Positions 21,131 to 33,904 of a stretch of DNA of 64,000 nt are shown one piece after another. The translations under genes were made by a program, and so were the position numbers. How positions within the stretch are numbered: position 1 is the first letter of the stretch; every line of letters begins with the position of its first letter. Source of the stretch: Hyposmocoma kahamanoa (taxonomy: Eukaryota > Arthropoda > Insecta > Lepidoptera > Cosmopterigidae); assembly GCF_003589595.1 (NCBI RefSeq), contig NW_020653750.1, positions 5,897,688-5,961,687 on the forward strand, written 5' to 3'. The notes beneath the pieces are model-generated. The model saw only the letters and a program-made list of their open reading frames with translations, searched no databases and was not told the origin of the DNA.

Positions 21131-21210
21131 TGTCGGTGCCCTCACTTAGGTATCCACTATTTGTACTAAGTGCTACACAAATAGTGGATACCTAAGTGAG
21201 GGCACCGGCA
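21131..21210. repeat. Near-perfect 34-bp hairpin
   Basis: 21131-21164 pairs with 21177-21210 with one mismatch (core CCCTCACTTAGGTATCCACT), closing a 12-base loop (ACTAAGTGCTAC). It could be the terminal pair of a tiny foldback element or a hairpin RNA source. The stem is too perfect and slightly too long for a typical animal microRNA precursor. Confidence 0.85.
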
Positions 21211-22000
21211 GTACCTTTTACTACTGATCGATACAAATAGTTATTGAAATAAATGATTGGTCGTGTACCTATTCTATATTTCGTTATTTTAGACGGATAT
21301 TTTGGGTCTTTTATCAGGCCCAATTTCATTTTGTAAGCAAGCAATTATATAAATACTGTAAAACAAAATTCTTAAACACATTTAGGTAATACACTATTGC
21401 CTAATTATTACAATTTTACATAATCTACATCAACCACTTGAAAATAAAACTTAAAGAAACAGAGGTTCCAAACACTAAGCGTATAATGTCATAAAATAAT
21501 GGCATATAACGTGTCTTTTGTAAATGTAATTTGTTATCAAATTTCACGATGTTTTCCTTTTTTGTAATTTGTTGTCTAAAGAAAAAGGTTTACGATCAGT
21601 GTTTCTTTGTTCACGTTTTAATTAACTCTAAAAAACGATGTAAATAGTCTTTCCTATTTTTTTATTATAGTAGATATGAATAAGTATGCTCCATTATCAA
21701 GTTATCTTTCTCAATGTGCATTTTACATCGGTATGCATTCGGAAAGTCTTGTTAATTTATTTTTGAGTAGCTTTTTATTTCTTAATTTCCTCCTTTTTTG
21801 TCCATTTCATAACGATAAATGTCTTATAATAACGACTTTGATATCTTTTGTACGGCAATGAGCGACAATTGTGTGCTCATATAATTTTTGCTAATGCCAT
21901 CTATTATACCTCATTTGTCAATATCGGTAGGCGTAGTACGGAACGTGCATTACTTACGAGAAGACAAAACGTGGTTACGTTTAATTTCGTTAATGAGTCG
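21211..22000. other. Unassigned AT-rich stretch
   Basis: No feature supported. Confidence 0.5.
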
Positions 22001-22001
22001 A

Positions 22002-22259
22002 GAAGCTTCGCACACTCATTCCTTGAACTCGTACGGTATGTTCTACGGGGTGTGAATTTAAATTTCGAAAGTTTCGGGTAGAGATACGAACGTTTCTAGA
22101 AACTTCATCGGTCGTTTTGAATGTGAAACAAGTTTGCTTTACGTCATTTGTTTATATCACAGACCACATAAATACTAGAAATAGACTGGTTAGTGGGCGG
22201 GGCCCGCGTTACCTAGCTTATAACCAGACAGTGATATGAGTGTCAACAACGCGTCAGTC
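22002..22259 (+). promoter_or_regulatory. Promoter-like region with heat-shock-type elements
   Basis: A perfect three-unit heat shock element TTCTAGAAACTTC (TTCnnGAAnnTTC) is at 22094-22106, and a two-unit GAAGCTTC at 22002-22009. Downstream are a GC box (GGGCGGGGCCC, about 22195), TTATAA (22218-22223) and the insect initiator consensus TCAGTC (22254-22259). The TATA-to-initiator distance is slightly long (about 38 bp). Rightward transcription is implied. The only downstream ORFs are very short, so if real this may feed a non-coding 5' exon; a donor-like GC|GTAAGA lies near 22342. No coding exon of the target gene is visible. Confidence 0.35.
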
Positions 22260-22260
22260 G

Positions 22261-23266
22261 TCGTTCAAAAGTGATACATGATTATTTTGTGGAAAAAATA
22301 GAATTGAAATTAATTTGAAATGGTGCCATTATATCACGTCGCGTAAGAAGCCAAAGCTTAAAAAATATTCCGGGAGTGATTTTATTTCATCGGCAAGTAC
22401 TAAAACTCTGTATTTTCTAATATTTTGAACAATACAATACTATAATTTCGAAACAAAACTATTTTCTTGCCACCCGGCAATAACAATATACATTGGTTGC
22501 TAGCCATCGCCGCCGTCAAAAGAACAATTCGAATGACGCTCAATGATTGCTTGCACTAGTGTCATATTACACTTGGTACTGGGTCCGCGTGTTGTATCAA
22601 ATTATCGATATGTAGAAACTCTGTATATACAAACCTGGTTTTGGTTTAGTTCAACATTTTTTATTATTATAGCGGTACCAATGTGTAAACATAAATTGTT
22701 TACAGGTTTTTAAAAGCTAACAATTTTGATTACTTAGATTACTTAAATGTTTGGTCCCAACACTCGCATTTTTTTAAATTTTCAATCTAAGTAAAAACGA
22801 TATATTAATGGAAAAAAAGGAAATATAGATAGAAGAGGTACAGTATTGATAATTTTACAATGCACGTAAGCTCGTGGAGTATCAAATGAAGACTTTATAA
22901 GATTGGAGATTTTCTTTCCCTTTATTGATTTTAATGATTATTTTTATTTTATTTTTTTATTATTTTTTTAATGATTCCTTTCTCTCTACTTGCTTATTAT
23001 ACGTCACCTTTGTCCGCTTGAGTTCTTAGTTTTATCACAGGCATGATTTACATTTGCAGTATTTATATTGATTTTTTAGTTTCCCGCCGAATCATTTTTA
23101 TAGGAGGAATGGGCTGAAGCAACAGGCAGCAATAGTTGGGTACCTACTAAATGTAGTAGCATTTCCTATAGGCATTTTACATATGCATATACATATGAAT
23201 AACAACCGAAAAATTCATTAAGAAATAAATCATTTGGTTAATTAGGTAATACATGACCTGAAACAT
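22261..23266. other. Unassigned AT-rich stretch downstream of the promoter-like region
   Basis: It could be 5' UTR or intron of an unseen gene. No supported exon. Confidence 0.4.
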
Positions 23267-23267
23267 A

Positions 23268-23408
23268 GGGTCGTATTTCAGAACTCTACTCAATGCTCAA
23301 GTCAGGACTTGAGCAGACTTGAGTATGATTTCAAGCACTGGAAATGCGACCCTAATGGCAAGGGCTTTAGTGACTTGAGTATTGAGTACAGTTCTATAAT
23401 ACGACCCT
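23268..23408. mobile_element. Foldback MITE with 38-bp inverted ends
   Basis: AGGGTCGTATTTCAGAACTC (from 23268) and the complement of 23371-23408 (AGGGTCGTATTATAGAACTG) match at about 33 of 38 positions. They enclose about 65 bp that itself repeats GACTTGAG. No clear target duplication. Confidence 0.7.
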
Positions 23409-26140
23409 CAGAGTCGCCTTCACAAATTATAGACCACATCTAAATATAAAAACACTTCTGAAGCATTGCAAATTTTCATGAAACAAATGATTCGCTTCTT
23501 CGCCTTCGGAAATAAGTATCTTCATTTTCTTGACAAGCTCGTGGACACTGTAGGTGTATTCATGTTCAGTCAGTTCAGAAAGAGGTAATTGTTGAACAAA
23601 TATATCATATTTCAGGGAGAATAAAGATTTTTATGATGACTGCGTTTTAATATTTCAATTCTTCTAGTGATCCGATTGACTTGAAATCTAGTAGGATAAT
23701 GAAAGTACGATGACAGTGTAATAAATCATTAATACTGTGATTGTAGCATGTAGTTACGTATACGCACACCTTATGCGTATTTGGTAACAAATGTGTGCAT
23801 GTAAAAGTCAGCTACGCTAGTTCTCGAAGAAATTGATTTAAATGCCGTTTCCACATACTCCGTGGTTAACCCTAATTATAGCAAGCATAAAGCAATGCCT
23901 AGTTCAATATTCCGCTAGTTATGAAACATAATATCGATGTCAATTAAATGTCACATCCCTATCTGTAGGTTGTCAACTATTTGCTTTTGTTCCAAGAAGT
24001 TTATATTCATAGGATTCTCAGCTTTTATGTGACTAGTAATAATAAAACCTTATTAGATCTAAATAAGTTTCAATTTTTTTTTTTACCAAAATATTTTTAT
24101 TAATGTCTATTTTCGTTTGATAATTTATAACCAATCAAAATTATGTTATCTTAGTACTAATGTAAGATTACTTTTTCAAATGTGTGCGTGTGGTGACACC
24201 GGTTTTGATACAAATGTTGCTTGATGCCATTTCCATTCTTTTCTTTCTTCTGTGGTTTATATTATGATTGTACTTTCATGTATACATTCAAAGGTATTCA
24301 TTAACATTGTGCCAAAATTCTTTCTTTTAATTTAATTTATTTTGTACATCACCTTCCGCATTTGTCATAAAATACATGCTATAAAAATAACAAAATATAT
24401 TCTCGATTTCACATCAAGTACTATTTAATTTTGTAAGTTACAAGTTATTAAGATGTAAATTATTACTTAATCCAGTTTATAAAATTTATTTATTTTTTAA
24501 TTAATCACGGAAAACCAACAACTTTAAAACACGTAATAAAAACAGGAATAAAAACATACAGCCAATAACAAGTTCCCACCTATAGTTAGACAAATCAAAT
24601 ATGAGCACTGAATAAAAACGAACAATGTGCAGTACGTATAATAGCGACTCTAAACTACTCAATAAAATTAAATCTCTATGAGTTTACATTTTAGCGCTCA
24701 TGTTCTAAACTACAATTAAATCACTATGTTGAATATATCAACGTCATGATTGCTGAGCACGCTGTCTAAACTAACTGTCTAGCTAGCTCTACAAAGGAAA
24801 CTATTTTTAGGCTTCTCTAAGGGACTTGTAGTAGCATGATAGTGTCTTTACGTGTAGGTATGCAATATGTTACTTCACTAAATATGTGTATGTCGGAATA
24901 TAACCGTAAGGGAAACGCTGAGTGAGACACCTTCGTTACGGATTTAATCAGGAATTATTTGATAACAGGCCTATTCACTCTTCGTTATCAATTCGTTCAG
25001 CCGGCAGTGAAATAAAATGCCAATTGATTGCAATTAATACGTTTATCCACTTTTAAGAGTAATCAGAAAGTACAAAAGATGGATCAAGCTAAAACAAATT
25101 TTAAATGTCACGCGGCAAGTTCACAGGGAGCGGCCGCGCTTATTCAGTTTCCAAATAATTCACACAAAAAACCCATCTTACCAATGCGCGCTCTTTTATA
25201 AAACACCAACCATCAGTTTGACTTCTTATTTTCATATGCCCCTGCCAACGACCACGTCAGATGACTGAATAACCGAACAGGTTCAAACGACCCCCTCTGC
25301 GACCTCTACCAGTTTGAGTTGTCAAACATTTATAAACAAAGAAACCATACTCGAGAGTAGTTAATGTGGTTCGTAGATAACTTATTAAATCTTTTCTTTA
25401 ATAATTAGACTACTATACGTAATAATATTAGCTAAAATTTATCTCTTTAGCAAAGCACAGCACATAAACAACAATCCGAACTCCGTTACACCACGCTTAA
25501 AGTGATAACTGAATTCAACATGTATATTATTCAGCAGGACTGCATAAACACGCTGTAGCAACTAAAATTTTACGTATTCCGTGTACAGCACTTGAAAATT
25601 ATTTTCGAGTTGCTCCCTCTGGGGAGAAAACGAAAAGAGCCGACATTTATCCATGTGAGTGGTAATTTATTCGTGTAAGTAAAGGGTGTGGGACCTTCTA
25701 ATACTGCCTAATTGTATCTCGCGTCACGAAATAAGTGATCGAGTGTGTTATTTTATATTTTAAGTCAGGACTTTGTGTTAATGCAATTAACGACGACTGG
25801 TCTATGTCTTTGTCCCTTCTAACAATGACCTCGACACAAAATAACTTCTCGCAAACTCGACTACTGCCGAAACAGTGCTAAAGCTGTCACCCACAAGCCA
25901 TTCATTATGTTTTATAAATGCACAATTATTTACTTTCATTAAAGCTTTTTCCATTAAAGTTTTGTTTAAATGATCAACAGGACGAATGTGAAGCAACCTA
26001 TAATATTGTTTTTTTTAAATAAAAGGGCCATACTACTTTCAACAAGTGTACGCTATCTGTGTTTTTACATTTCGACGTCACTTGTTTTTGAAATAGAAGT
26101 GCTTTGAAAATGATTTTTTTTCCAATCTGTCAGCCATAAC
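23409..26140. other. Unassigned AT-rich stretch, 2.7 kb
   Basis: No gene, RNA gene or repeat boundary that I can support. Confidence 0.5.
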
Positions 26141-26159
26141 CATGGGAACTATAAAGATC

Positions 26160-26255
26160 CCGAAACAATGGTTTGTTGGAAAAAAAACAAATATACGCGA
26201 TGTAAATCCGAAAAAAGTTTGTGTAACAATAACGAAAACCAAAGAAATCAATATG
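26160..26255 (-). repeat. Decayed family R arm
   Basis: ACAAATATACGCGATGTAAA followed by TCCGAAAAAAG and TAACAATAACGAAAACCAAAG is the diverged complement of 7.13-7.25 kb. Confidence 0.45.
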
Positions 26256-26994
26256 TACCTGAGTGTAATTTCAGAAGTTATTGTTTTTTGGAACTGCCCT
26301 TTTTTTACTTCAATTACATATTATTGGACAGACCAATGAAAACTAAAAGTGTACTGAAGTGAAGACGAGCCAAACATAAGATTAAACATAACTTAATTGC
26401 GCAACAACCATTTAAAAGACAAAACTTTGAAAATCAAGACATTGAAAAGATCGTCACGAAGCAATTTGACTCCATATTGAGACGGAATACCTTTACGGTA
26501 TCTACTCGTATGCCTTCAAATACGAAATAGGAATATGAAATCTTATAAAATGAATATCGAAATTCAGTAAAAGAAATTCTTACATTTTGCTATCAATTTC
26601 GATTGAATAGAAATATAGCCAAAATGGCTTTAAATTATTTCAATTGTGAAATAATTTCAAAAAAGTTTTAAATTTTGGTTTTTATTGCCGTTGAATATGG
26701 TTGCGTTTTAATTTAAAACACACAATAAATAATAATAATGACTGTTGGAAGCTACTAAAAGGCTAAATAAGAGCCGGGTCTATTACATAAAGTAGCAATG
26801 GCAGATATGACATGCTCTGTGCCTAATGTTAATCGGGCACAGTGAAGCTATATTTTTATTACAGTTAACATTTATATTACAATCCAAGTTTCGACAAATA
26901 AATTAGTTGTAACGTATGATAGCCTTGTTGACATGAACCGACCATGAACATAAACTTGGTTTGCTTGAAAAAACAAATGGTAAGATATGGTGTA

Positions 26995-27115
26995 ACGGGC
27001 TTCTGTCCGCAATTCGACTGAAAAAAAAATATACGCGATTTAGATCCTAAAAAAACGGTTTCATTTTAAATGTATAACAATTGCGAAAAGCCAAGAACTT
27101 GATATGGTATAAAGC
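26995..27115 (-). repeat. Decayed family R arm
   Basis: AATATACGCGATTTAGATCC, ACGGTTTCATTTTAAATG and AACAATTGCGAAAAGCCAAG match the reverse of the 7.1 kb copy. It sits just upstream of a family P copy. Confidence 0.5.
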
Positions 27116-27159
27116 ATGTTCTGGGCTATATTTTAATGCGAGGTTTGCCCCGCTGAGTT

Positions 27160-27435
27160 TTTTTTATAATATCAAGTGACGGGACGAACAAATCGGGCTG
27201 CTGATGGTAAGCTACACGCCTGTCTATAACAGTTATAGTGCCACTCAGAGCTTTGAATCGCAAAGATCCAAGGGGCACTGCCGCTGCGCCCGTTACCCTG
27301 ACACATAAGTTGACAAGTCCTATTTACCTGTAATTTCACCAGCACCCTCACCCTTGTCCTGCCTCCTTACCTATTTCTGCCGTAATGTTAACATTACTCG
27401 AACTCTTTTACAAGGAGCTCTACTGCTACTAAAGT
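27160..27435 (-). repeat. Poly(A) retroposon family P copy
   Basis: A T-tract, then AAGTGACGGGACGAACAA, CTGATGGTAAGCTACACGCC and GCACTGCCGCTGCGCCCGTT, to GGAGCTCTACTGCTACTAAA. It is near full length on the minus strand. Confidence 0.75.
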
Positions 27436-28348
27436 CTCTCTATTGAGTCGCATTTGTGTGGTGCAGGCACTTTACTACTAACCTTAAACGTCGATGGGAA
27501 ACATCACAATGGAATATATTTGGAAGACGTGTTGTGGAAGTTTCCTACCTGTGTTGCGCCAAAGTGGCGGTCTATATACCCATATATTACTACAATGGTA
27601 ATGACAAGAAGCTGTTAGTAAGCCGTTTAGCTAGCCTGTTTAACAACACAAACAAACGGTAATAACATTGACAGAACGCATGTGTCTTATGTGCCAGGAA
27701 CTAGGTTGGATTCCCACGGGTATGAGCCTGCATCCTCAATCTTTTCAAATCGTGTGCAGTAACTAATGATCTTGTACTTACAGCAAGGAAAACATCATTA
27801 TAAAAACTACATCTTCAAGAAGCTCAAACACAAAAACAAAATACCTCGAAGACGTATGAAGTTCTTCTGAAGTTTTACAAATTTGTATCGATCTTTTATT
27901 TTAATTTTGATGTCGCGTGGAAGGTATTATAGGTGTTACAAGTGCTTATCATCATACTATTTTTTACTGCAATTGCGTTAAAACTCTTCAGAGGTCTCCC
28001 ATTTCAAATAGTGGGACGAACACAGATTATTGAAGGTAATAATATATTATTATAATATTACATGTAGTCCATTTGCCTACATGTCTCTCGGAACGTAGGG
28101 TTTTTTTTTTCAGTTATTTTAAAGGTTACAAACAGCTTGTATCACACTATAGAAAGTACATTAAATAATTACAAACAAAACAATTCCCTACTGATAAAAA
28201 TACGATAATACTATTTATTTTACGAATTTTATTACGACGAAGAACATCCCACCCCATCCCATATATATTATATAATTACAAAATTGAATAATGCACTGTA
28301 AACTATTTGAAACATTCAGCGAACGCTTTGATTTGTATAATGAATGGC
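27436..28348. other. Unassigned AT-rich stretch
   Basis: No feature supported. Confidence 0.5.
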
Positions 28349-28500
28349 GCGTGCGACCAGCGCTGTGCAACTCCAGTGCACCGCGAGATTATACGAGTGT
28401 GTGTGTTCCTATACAGCGCGTGACAGTGACAGGCCATATACGGACGCACACATAAAAGCTGCACTGCCACGTTTGTATGGAGTTACACTCCTCATCTTAT
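28349..28500 (+). repeat. Relative of the 5.8-6.05 kb foldback element
   Basis: It shares GACCAGCGCTGTGCAACTCC, CGCGAGATTATACGAGTGTG and CACGTTTGTATGGAGTTAC with the right half of 5806-6050. Confidence 0.55.
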
Positions 28501-28811
28501 TATGCATACTATGGTGAGTGTATTGCACATAATTACCTGGCAGAAATTATACAAAAGGATCTTTTTTAACTAACTTTATAGTACCACGAAAGAATATTAA
28601 ATAACCGACACTAAAGGCAGTAATTCATAGGTGGATTTAATAATGCGGCCTGAAGAGCTTTACCGCCGTAACCAAGCAATAAAAGTGAATATGTATTGTT
28701 CTAGACAATATTTATAGAAAAAAACGTGTCCTCCTGTGCACTTTTTACATTTGAATTCACCTCTACGACACTCCATTGAAACATTAAAATACCTACCATT
28801 AATTTTACTCC

Positions 28812-29255
28812 AAGCACTACAAATGTAATAGAAATATATGCAGATGGCATGGTATAAAGCTGTTAAGTCCCGGTTACAGGATCGTAATTCGCCCGTCCAG
28901 GATCCGTCTGGCTTTGCCGTCCGTCGTAAAATCAATTTCGACAGTCAATGTAACCAGACGGTGCGGAGATGGGTTATTCTTGCTTCGTCTTTGTTTTCAA
29001 GACTGTCACTGAATAAAAAATGTATTAAAAAGTAATACAATACTCTAGCAACTACTATGAATTTCACTGAAAGCACTAAATAAGTAAAAGAATAATATGC
29101 AAACGGTATACCATAAAACTGCTAAAACCCGTTACAATATCATAATGCGCTGGATCCATCTAGCTTTGCCATCCTTAGTAAAATAAATTTCGATAATCGT
29201 CGTAACCAGACGGTACCGAAGTGGACTATTCTTGCTTCGCCTTTCGTATAAATAT
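28812..29255. repeat. Diverged tandem duplication, period about 259 bp
   Basis: 28812-29005 and 29072-29252 align: AGCACTACAAATG/AGCACTAAATAAG, GATCCGTCTGGCTTTGCC/GATCCATCTAGCTTTGCC, AACCAGACGGTGCGG/AACCAGACGGTACCG and ATTCTTGCTTCG in both. Function unknown. Confidence 0.6.
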
Positions 29256-30214
29256 ACTGTAATCAACGCAATTTTATGAACATTTTGTTGATATTTTATT
29301 CGAGGCAAGGAGCTGGTATGACACTGACTCAAAATGGACAATGACGATTAACGTATAAGTTGAAACTTTTTAGTCGAAACTTCCACAAATAAAAAAATAT
29401 ATACCTATATGCTTTTGGTCTAACATGTCACCTTATTTACGAGTTGACATAACAAACACATATGAAGAAACCAGGGAAATAATGATCAAAATCACTTAAA
29501 ACAAGTTTTAAGTTAGTACTGCCATCCAGTTCGGTAAACGTTGAGCGTAATTTGCTTAAATCTGAAAAAGGCTATTAAGGTTAAATGTCCTAAAAAATTT
29601 GCTTTTCTTTTAATCATTAAATTGCTTGCGACTAAATCGTACAAAATGTAAAAACGATTTATGAATATTTTTAGTTAAAATGGATTACATAGCGTTCCAT
29701 ACATTTATGTCAGCATTGACTTTATTTCAGGTAGTATTTGTGCGTGCACTTTTCACCAATATTTGAAAGGTTTTCAAATTAAAAATTCTTCTGTCTTAAA
29801 ATTCTCCTTAAGTGACTTTGGTCGTTCTTTTCCTGGACTCTTCATATGGTTCCATCTCAACGGGACATTTTGTGTATCTTATACGTATTTGCGAAAATTT
29901 ACTAAATTCAAGATTTTGTCGTTCGTCAGAATATTTTTCTTAAAAAACTAACGCAATATTCGTTATTTATAGCAAATTGCTGGATTTTTTTTCCTGAAAT
30001 ATGATTTCATTTCCTTTACTTGCTTTGTCGATTTGTGCGAGTGTCCTGGCAATGTTTTTCGTAACCGAAAAATCGCTGTATATATTTCAACACATAGATT
30101 TTTGGCACATAAATTCCGAAAACTCAGAAGTGCAAGCCGAGAAGTTGTACGTACGACTCTCTGCTTGAGAGGCGGTAGGTCAAACCATTAGGTTACGACG
30201 GCTACTTTACTGTT
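29256..30214. other. Unassigned AT-rich stretch
   Basis: No feature supported. Confidence 0.5.
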
Positions 30215-30400
30215 ACTTGCCAAGTGATAGCGGGACGTACAGGCCGTACACCTTCTGATAAACAACACGTTTGTCCATAACAGTTGCAGTGCTATTCAGA
30301 GCTGTAAAGATTTAAATCGTAAAGATCTGAGTTACCCTGAGGCATTAGTTGACAAATCCCGTGTGTCTGTAATTTCACCAGAGCTAGGCAGCAGAAATAG
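30215..30400 (-). repeat. Poly(A) retroposon family P, diverged copy
   Basis: AAGTGATAGCGGGACGTACA, TCCATAACAGTTGCAGTGC and TAGTTGACAAATCCCGTG in family order, more diverged than other copies. Confidence 0.6.
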
Positions 30401-31029
30401 GTGAGGTAGGTGTGAAATAGATAAGGAATGTGATACGAAAACATGTCCGTACGAGTTCAAGTATAAGTACGAGTGTCTATATCGAAACCACTTTTCTAAT
30501 TTTGCATGAATACGGGAATAGCCCGTTGGACTGCGAACGGCAATTGTGTTTGGATGTTCGCCGCTCGATATGCAGATGTGCGCTCGTTAGTCGTTCTCCT
30601 CTCCGCCACAGACCGTACACGCCATACCTTCCTAGATTTCAAATAATTCTACCAGACACTATTTAAATATTTCAAGAGTTTTAACAAATCCTTCGATTAG
30701 GGGAACAATATACCTCCTCCCCTACCACAATTGGCACGTTGAAATATAAATTTTAACTGCATTTATTAGATAGGCAATGAAATATGTGATAAATGGCAGT
30801 CAGTTTTCTGGAAGCACGTTTTGTTAATTGAAAAAGTATAAAATATGTCTATATGTGTATGGCACCCTCGAAACAGGGTTTCCCTATTGCAGGGCTACGA
30901 TTAAGAAAAAATTAATATTCAAAAATCCAACTTTTGGAATAGGATATTTGTTAACGATTTTTTTATTACATAATTTATCTCACATGGTCATGCCAAAAAT
31001 GGGTCTGCAATAAATTTTTCGATGTATCT
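30401..31029. other. Unassigned stretch
   Basis: No feature supported. Confidence 0.5.
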
Positions 31030-31240
31030 CGTACGATGTACCTGTACTATGAGTACCAGAGCAACGGAATCCACACCGGGGACTACCCAAAATATCCAAA
31101 CCGGAAGAACCCATTAAGAAAAGATCATATCCCAAATTAGTCCTACCAGGAATCAAACCCGGGACCTCCTCATCCAGGGTCAACCGCAGAGCTATCGAGG
31201 TCATCAAATGTAGTATTTTGCTTGTATGGCACTTGTACAC
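31030..31240 (-). mobile_element. tRNA-derived SINE, family D
   Basis: On the minus strand a tRNA-like head carries GATAGCTCTGCGGTTGACC (A-box side) and the B box GGTTTGATTCC (complement of 31149-31159). It is followed by a unique body (AATGGGTTCTTCCGGTTTGG). It is the only copy in this window. Confidence 0.5.
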
Positions 31241-32975
31241 TTTTTTCCACTAGGATCTGACATCATACACAGTAATTTCCTTCAAGCTCTTTATTTCTGT
31301 ACGTCAGTAGAATAAAAGTCTTACTTTTCAACAAAGAAGGATGGCGACATTCCGTGTATTTTGTGACCCAGTGTTTTTGACGACGTGCATTAAGGAGACC
31401 TATCAATACTTGTGATTCATTATTAAAGCGTCAAAAAAGCTAATTGAATACAGCCTGTAGAAGCTGGGGTGATAAAGTTGATATAGGTTATATTTATAAT
31501 ATTGTCCTGTATTTCGCTTCAGATGTTTGTTCGTAGTAGCAGAAAACAACAAGTTTTCAGTTTATTCCCAAAAATATTACAGTACTTCCCAAATATTCCC
31601 AAATCTACCATACTCTGAACATTTAATATTATATTTAATAATAATATTATTATATCATGCTCTGCAGCAATGAAAATGAATAAAAATTAAATCTGCCCAA
31701 ATGGACCGCAAATGGTCTCACTGTCCTCAATATCAATGTGACATGATTCGCTCTGGGCCTTTTGGAGGGAAAAGTGTCGTTTTTATTTTGACTTTCAATT
31801 ATTTTGTGAAATCTAGTTTAAAGTGGAATACGATAGTGCTATTGTGCCTTAATCGAAGATTAAAACGCGAAATTATACTAATCTCGAACTAAAATTCCGG
31901 TATCGGCCCGTTCTAAGGAATCCCGAGTCAATCCAAGCACGCCACCTCAAATTGCCTATCCTCTTTGTGGTGGCCATATTTACAGAAATATAATTAAACG
32001 TTTATGTTTTCGGCTGAAGGACTTTGTTTCCATGGCCAGCAATAATTTTTAAAAAATCAATGTGACATTGACTCCTTTGCAACTTTAATTATGTCTCATT
32101 TAAATATTTTCTAAATGTTTTTGTCACATAATGTTTTATTTTTTATTTATGTCATTACTATTTAATTGATTACTTCATTAGGTATTTTATAGCTTTAATG
32201 TTTTATATGTATACTATAAAATAACCAATACTTCAGGTAGATATATATTCAATCATGGCTAAAATGAAACGTACGTACAAGAACGTTACCTAACCTATGG
32301 TCAAACTGAATCAATGCATTCTGTTCTTGCATCTATGCTAAAATACAATGTTTTAATTTTTTTTTATTACCGACTTCAAAAAATATATTGATAACTAGGC
32401 ATAAACGCAAAATTATACTAACAAAGTCCATGAACGGCTCTTCATCGTTATTGGGGCAGTTTTCGCCATCCTTCTTTTGTTTCTGTTTTCACATTCAAGA
32501 CTTTTCGAATGATAATGAAATGTATTTAATTATCTTTACCTTGTCAGATTATTGCAACATATTTAAAGATTTTCCGCTATTTCTTTGATGAAAAACCGAC
32601 TTTGTTTTCTTCTGAAAACAAGTAAGTAAAATGTAAGTTACAAAAACAAACTTTTCGCTTACTTAATAATACAATAAATATATCTTTATAGTTGGATGGC
32701 GTGGCTTAGCATTTATATACCAAAAAAAAGGTTTTAGCTGTATGCGAGGCCTAATAGTGTTATCGTGTTGACAGTTGAAGTGTCCCTGGGGTCCGAAGAG
32801 GTTCCCGGTCGATATAATGTAGAGTTTCTTACCGGTCCTTCCCATTTCTTTAGATATTTATTCACCACATATTAAACATTGGACACAAGTACTAAAATAG
32901 TTTTTAAGGTCAACTGTACTATCTGTGGTGCCAATTTTCCAGCACCAATTTTTTCATTTTATGCAATACATATAA
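31241..32975. other. Unassigned AT-rich stretch
   Basis: A short family Q tip (ACCGACTTCAAAAAA) lies at about 32369. Nothing else is supported. Confidence 0.45.
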
Positions 32976-33014
32976 TTAACAATCTGCACTTATTGTATAA
33001 GTGCAGATTGTTAA
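32976..33014. repeat. Perfect 18-bp hairpin
   Basis: TTAACAATCTGCACTTAT, a TGT loop, and its exact complement. It lies about 125 bp upstream of a family P copy. Confidence 0.8.
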
Positions 33015-33139
33015 CTCTCATAGATGTTGTAATACGCAAGTGCTACGCATAGCGATCAGAATCGTAGCGCTCTACGAGTGTCGCTCTCTGAGCTACGACA
33101 ACCAGAAATTTTCCATAAAATAAATCATTTTAGTTCGTC

Positions 33140-33375
33140 CAGGGAAGTACTGCCACCTTACTTATTTCTGCCGCCAAGAGGTAATGTGAGCATTGCTGCG
33201 TTCCGGTTTGAAAGGGTAAGGGTGCTAGTGAAATTACGGGCACATGGGACTTGCCAACTTGTGTCTCAGGGTGATGGGCGCAGAGGCAGTACCAGTAGTT
33301 TAAAGCTCTGAATGGCATTTCAACTGTTATGGTTACACGTGTCGCTTACCACTAGGCACATGACTTGTTCATTAA
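33140..33375 (+). repeat. Poly(A) retroposon family P copy
   Basis: TACTGCCACCTTACTTATTT, GTAATGTGAGCATTGCTGCG and GGTGATGGGCGCAGAGGCAG, then the CACATGACTTGTTC end and an A-tract. Confidence 0.75.
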
Positions 33376-33904
33376 AAAAAGATTTACGTACAAGCTTCAT
33401 AAATTTCTTGCCATTATTTGTATTAAATTGAAATTAATAAATGTAACGTAGATATAGTAATATTTTTATTATCTTTCGCGATAATAAACTTGAGTATTTT
33501 ATTATAACCTCACAAAGTAAATTTTCTTAACTTCATTTTTTTTCTTGGGCTTTGTAAATACATAAATATGTGACACTATTATCACCTCACCTCATCACGA
33601 AATATAACTTACAAATTTATTTGACGAGAAGCAAGTTCATAACTCGAAAAAATCTTGTAATATAATTTTCAGGAATCTTATAAGCTATCTTGTAGTAAAA
33701 CTTTATTAGAAGGAATACTCCGTTTTACGAAACAATTAAAATTAATTTAGTAGCACAAGGCGTAATTGCTAACTCAGTAGAAAGAAAAGCGTAATTTCTA
33801 ACACCGAAGGTATCGGAGAATGACTTTTTATTGGTTTGCTTTCTTAATCTACTTTAATTGTTTTTGCTGTGATTGCCTTTGTTTGTTTTTATCTTGCATT
33901 ACTT
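33376..33904. other. Unassigned AT-rich stretch
   Basis: No feature supported. Confidence 0.5.

Noticed and set aside
21131..21210. microRNA gene
   Set aside because: The stem is almost perfect and lacks the usual mismatches and basal arms; without small RNA data a foldback insertion is as likely.
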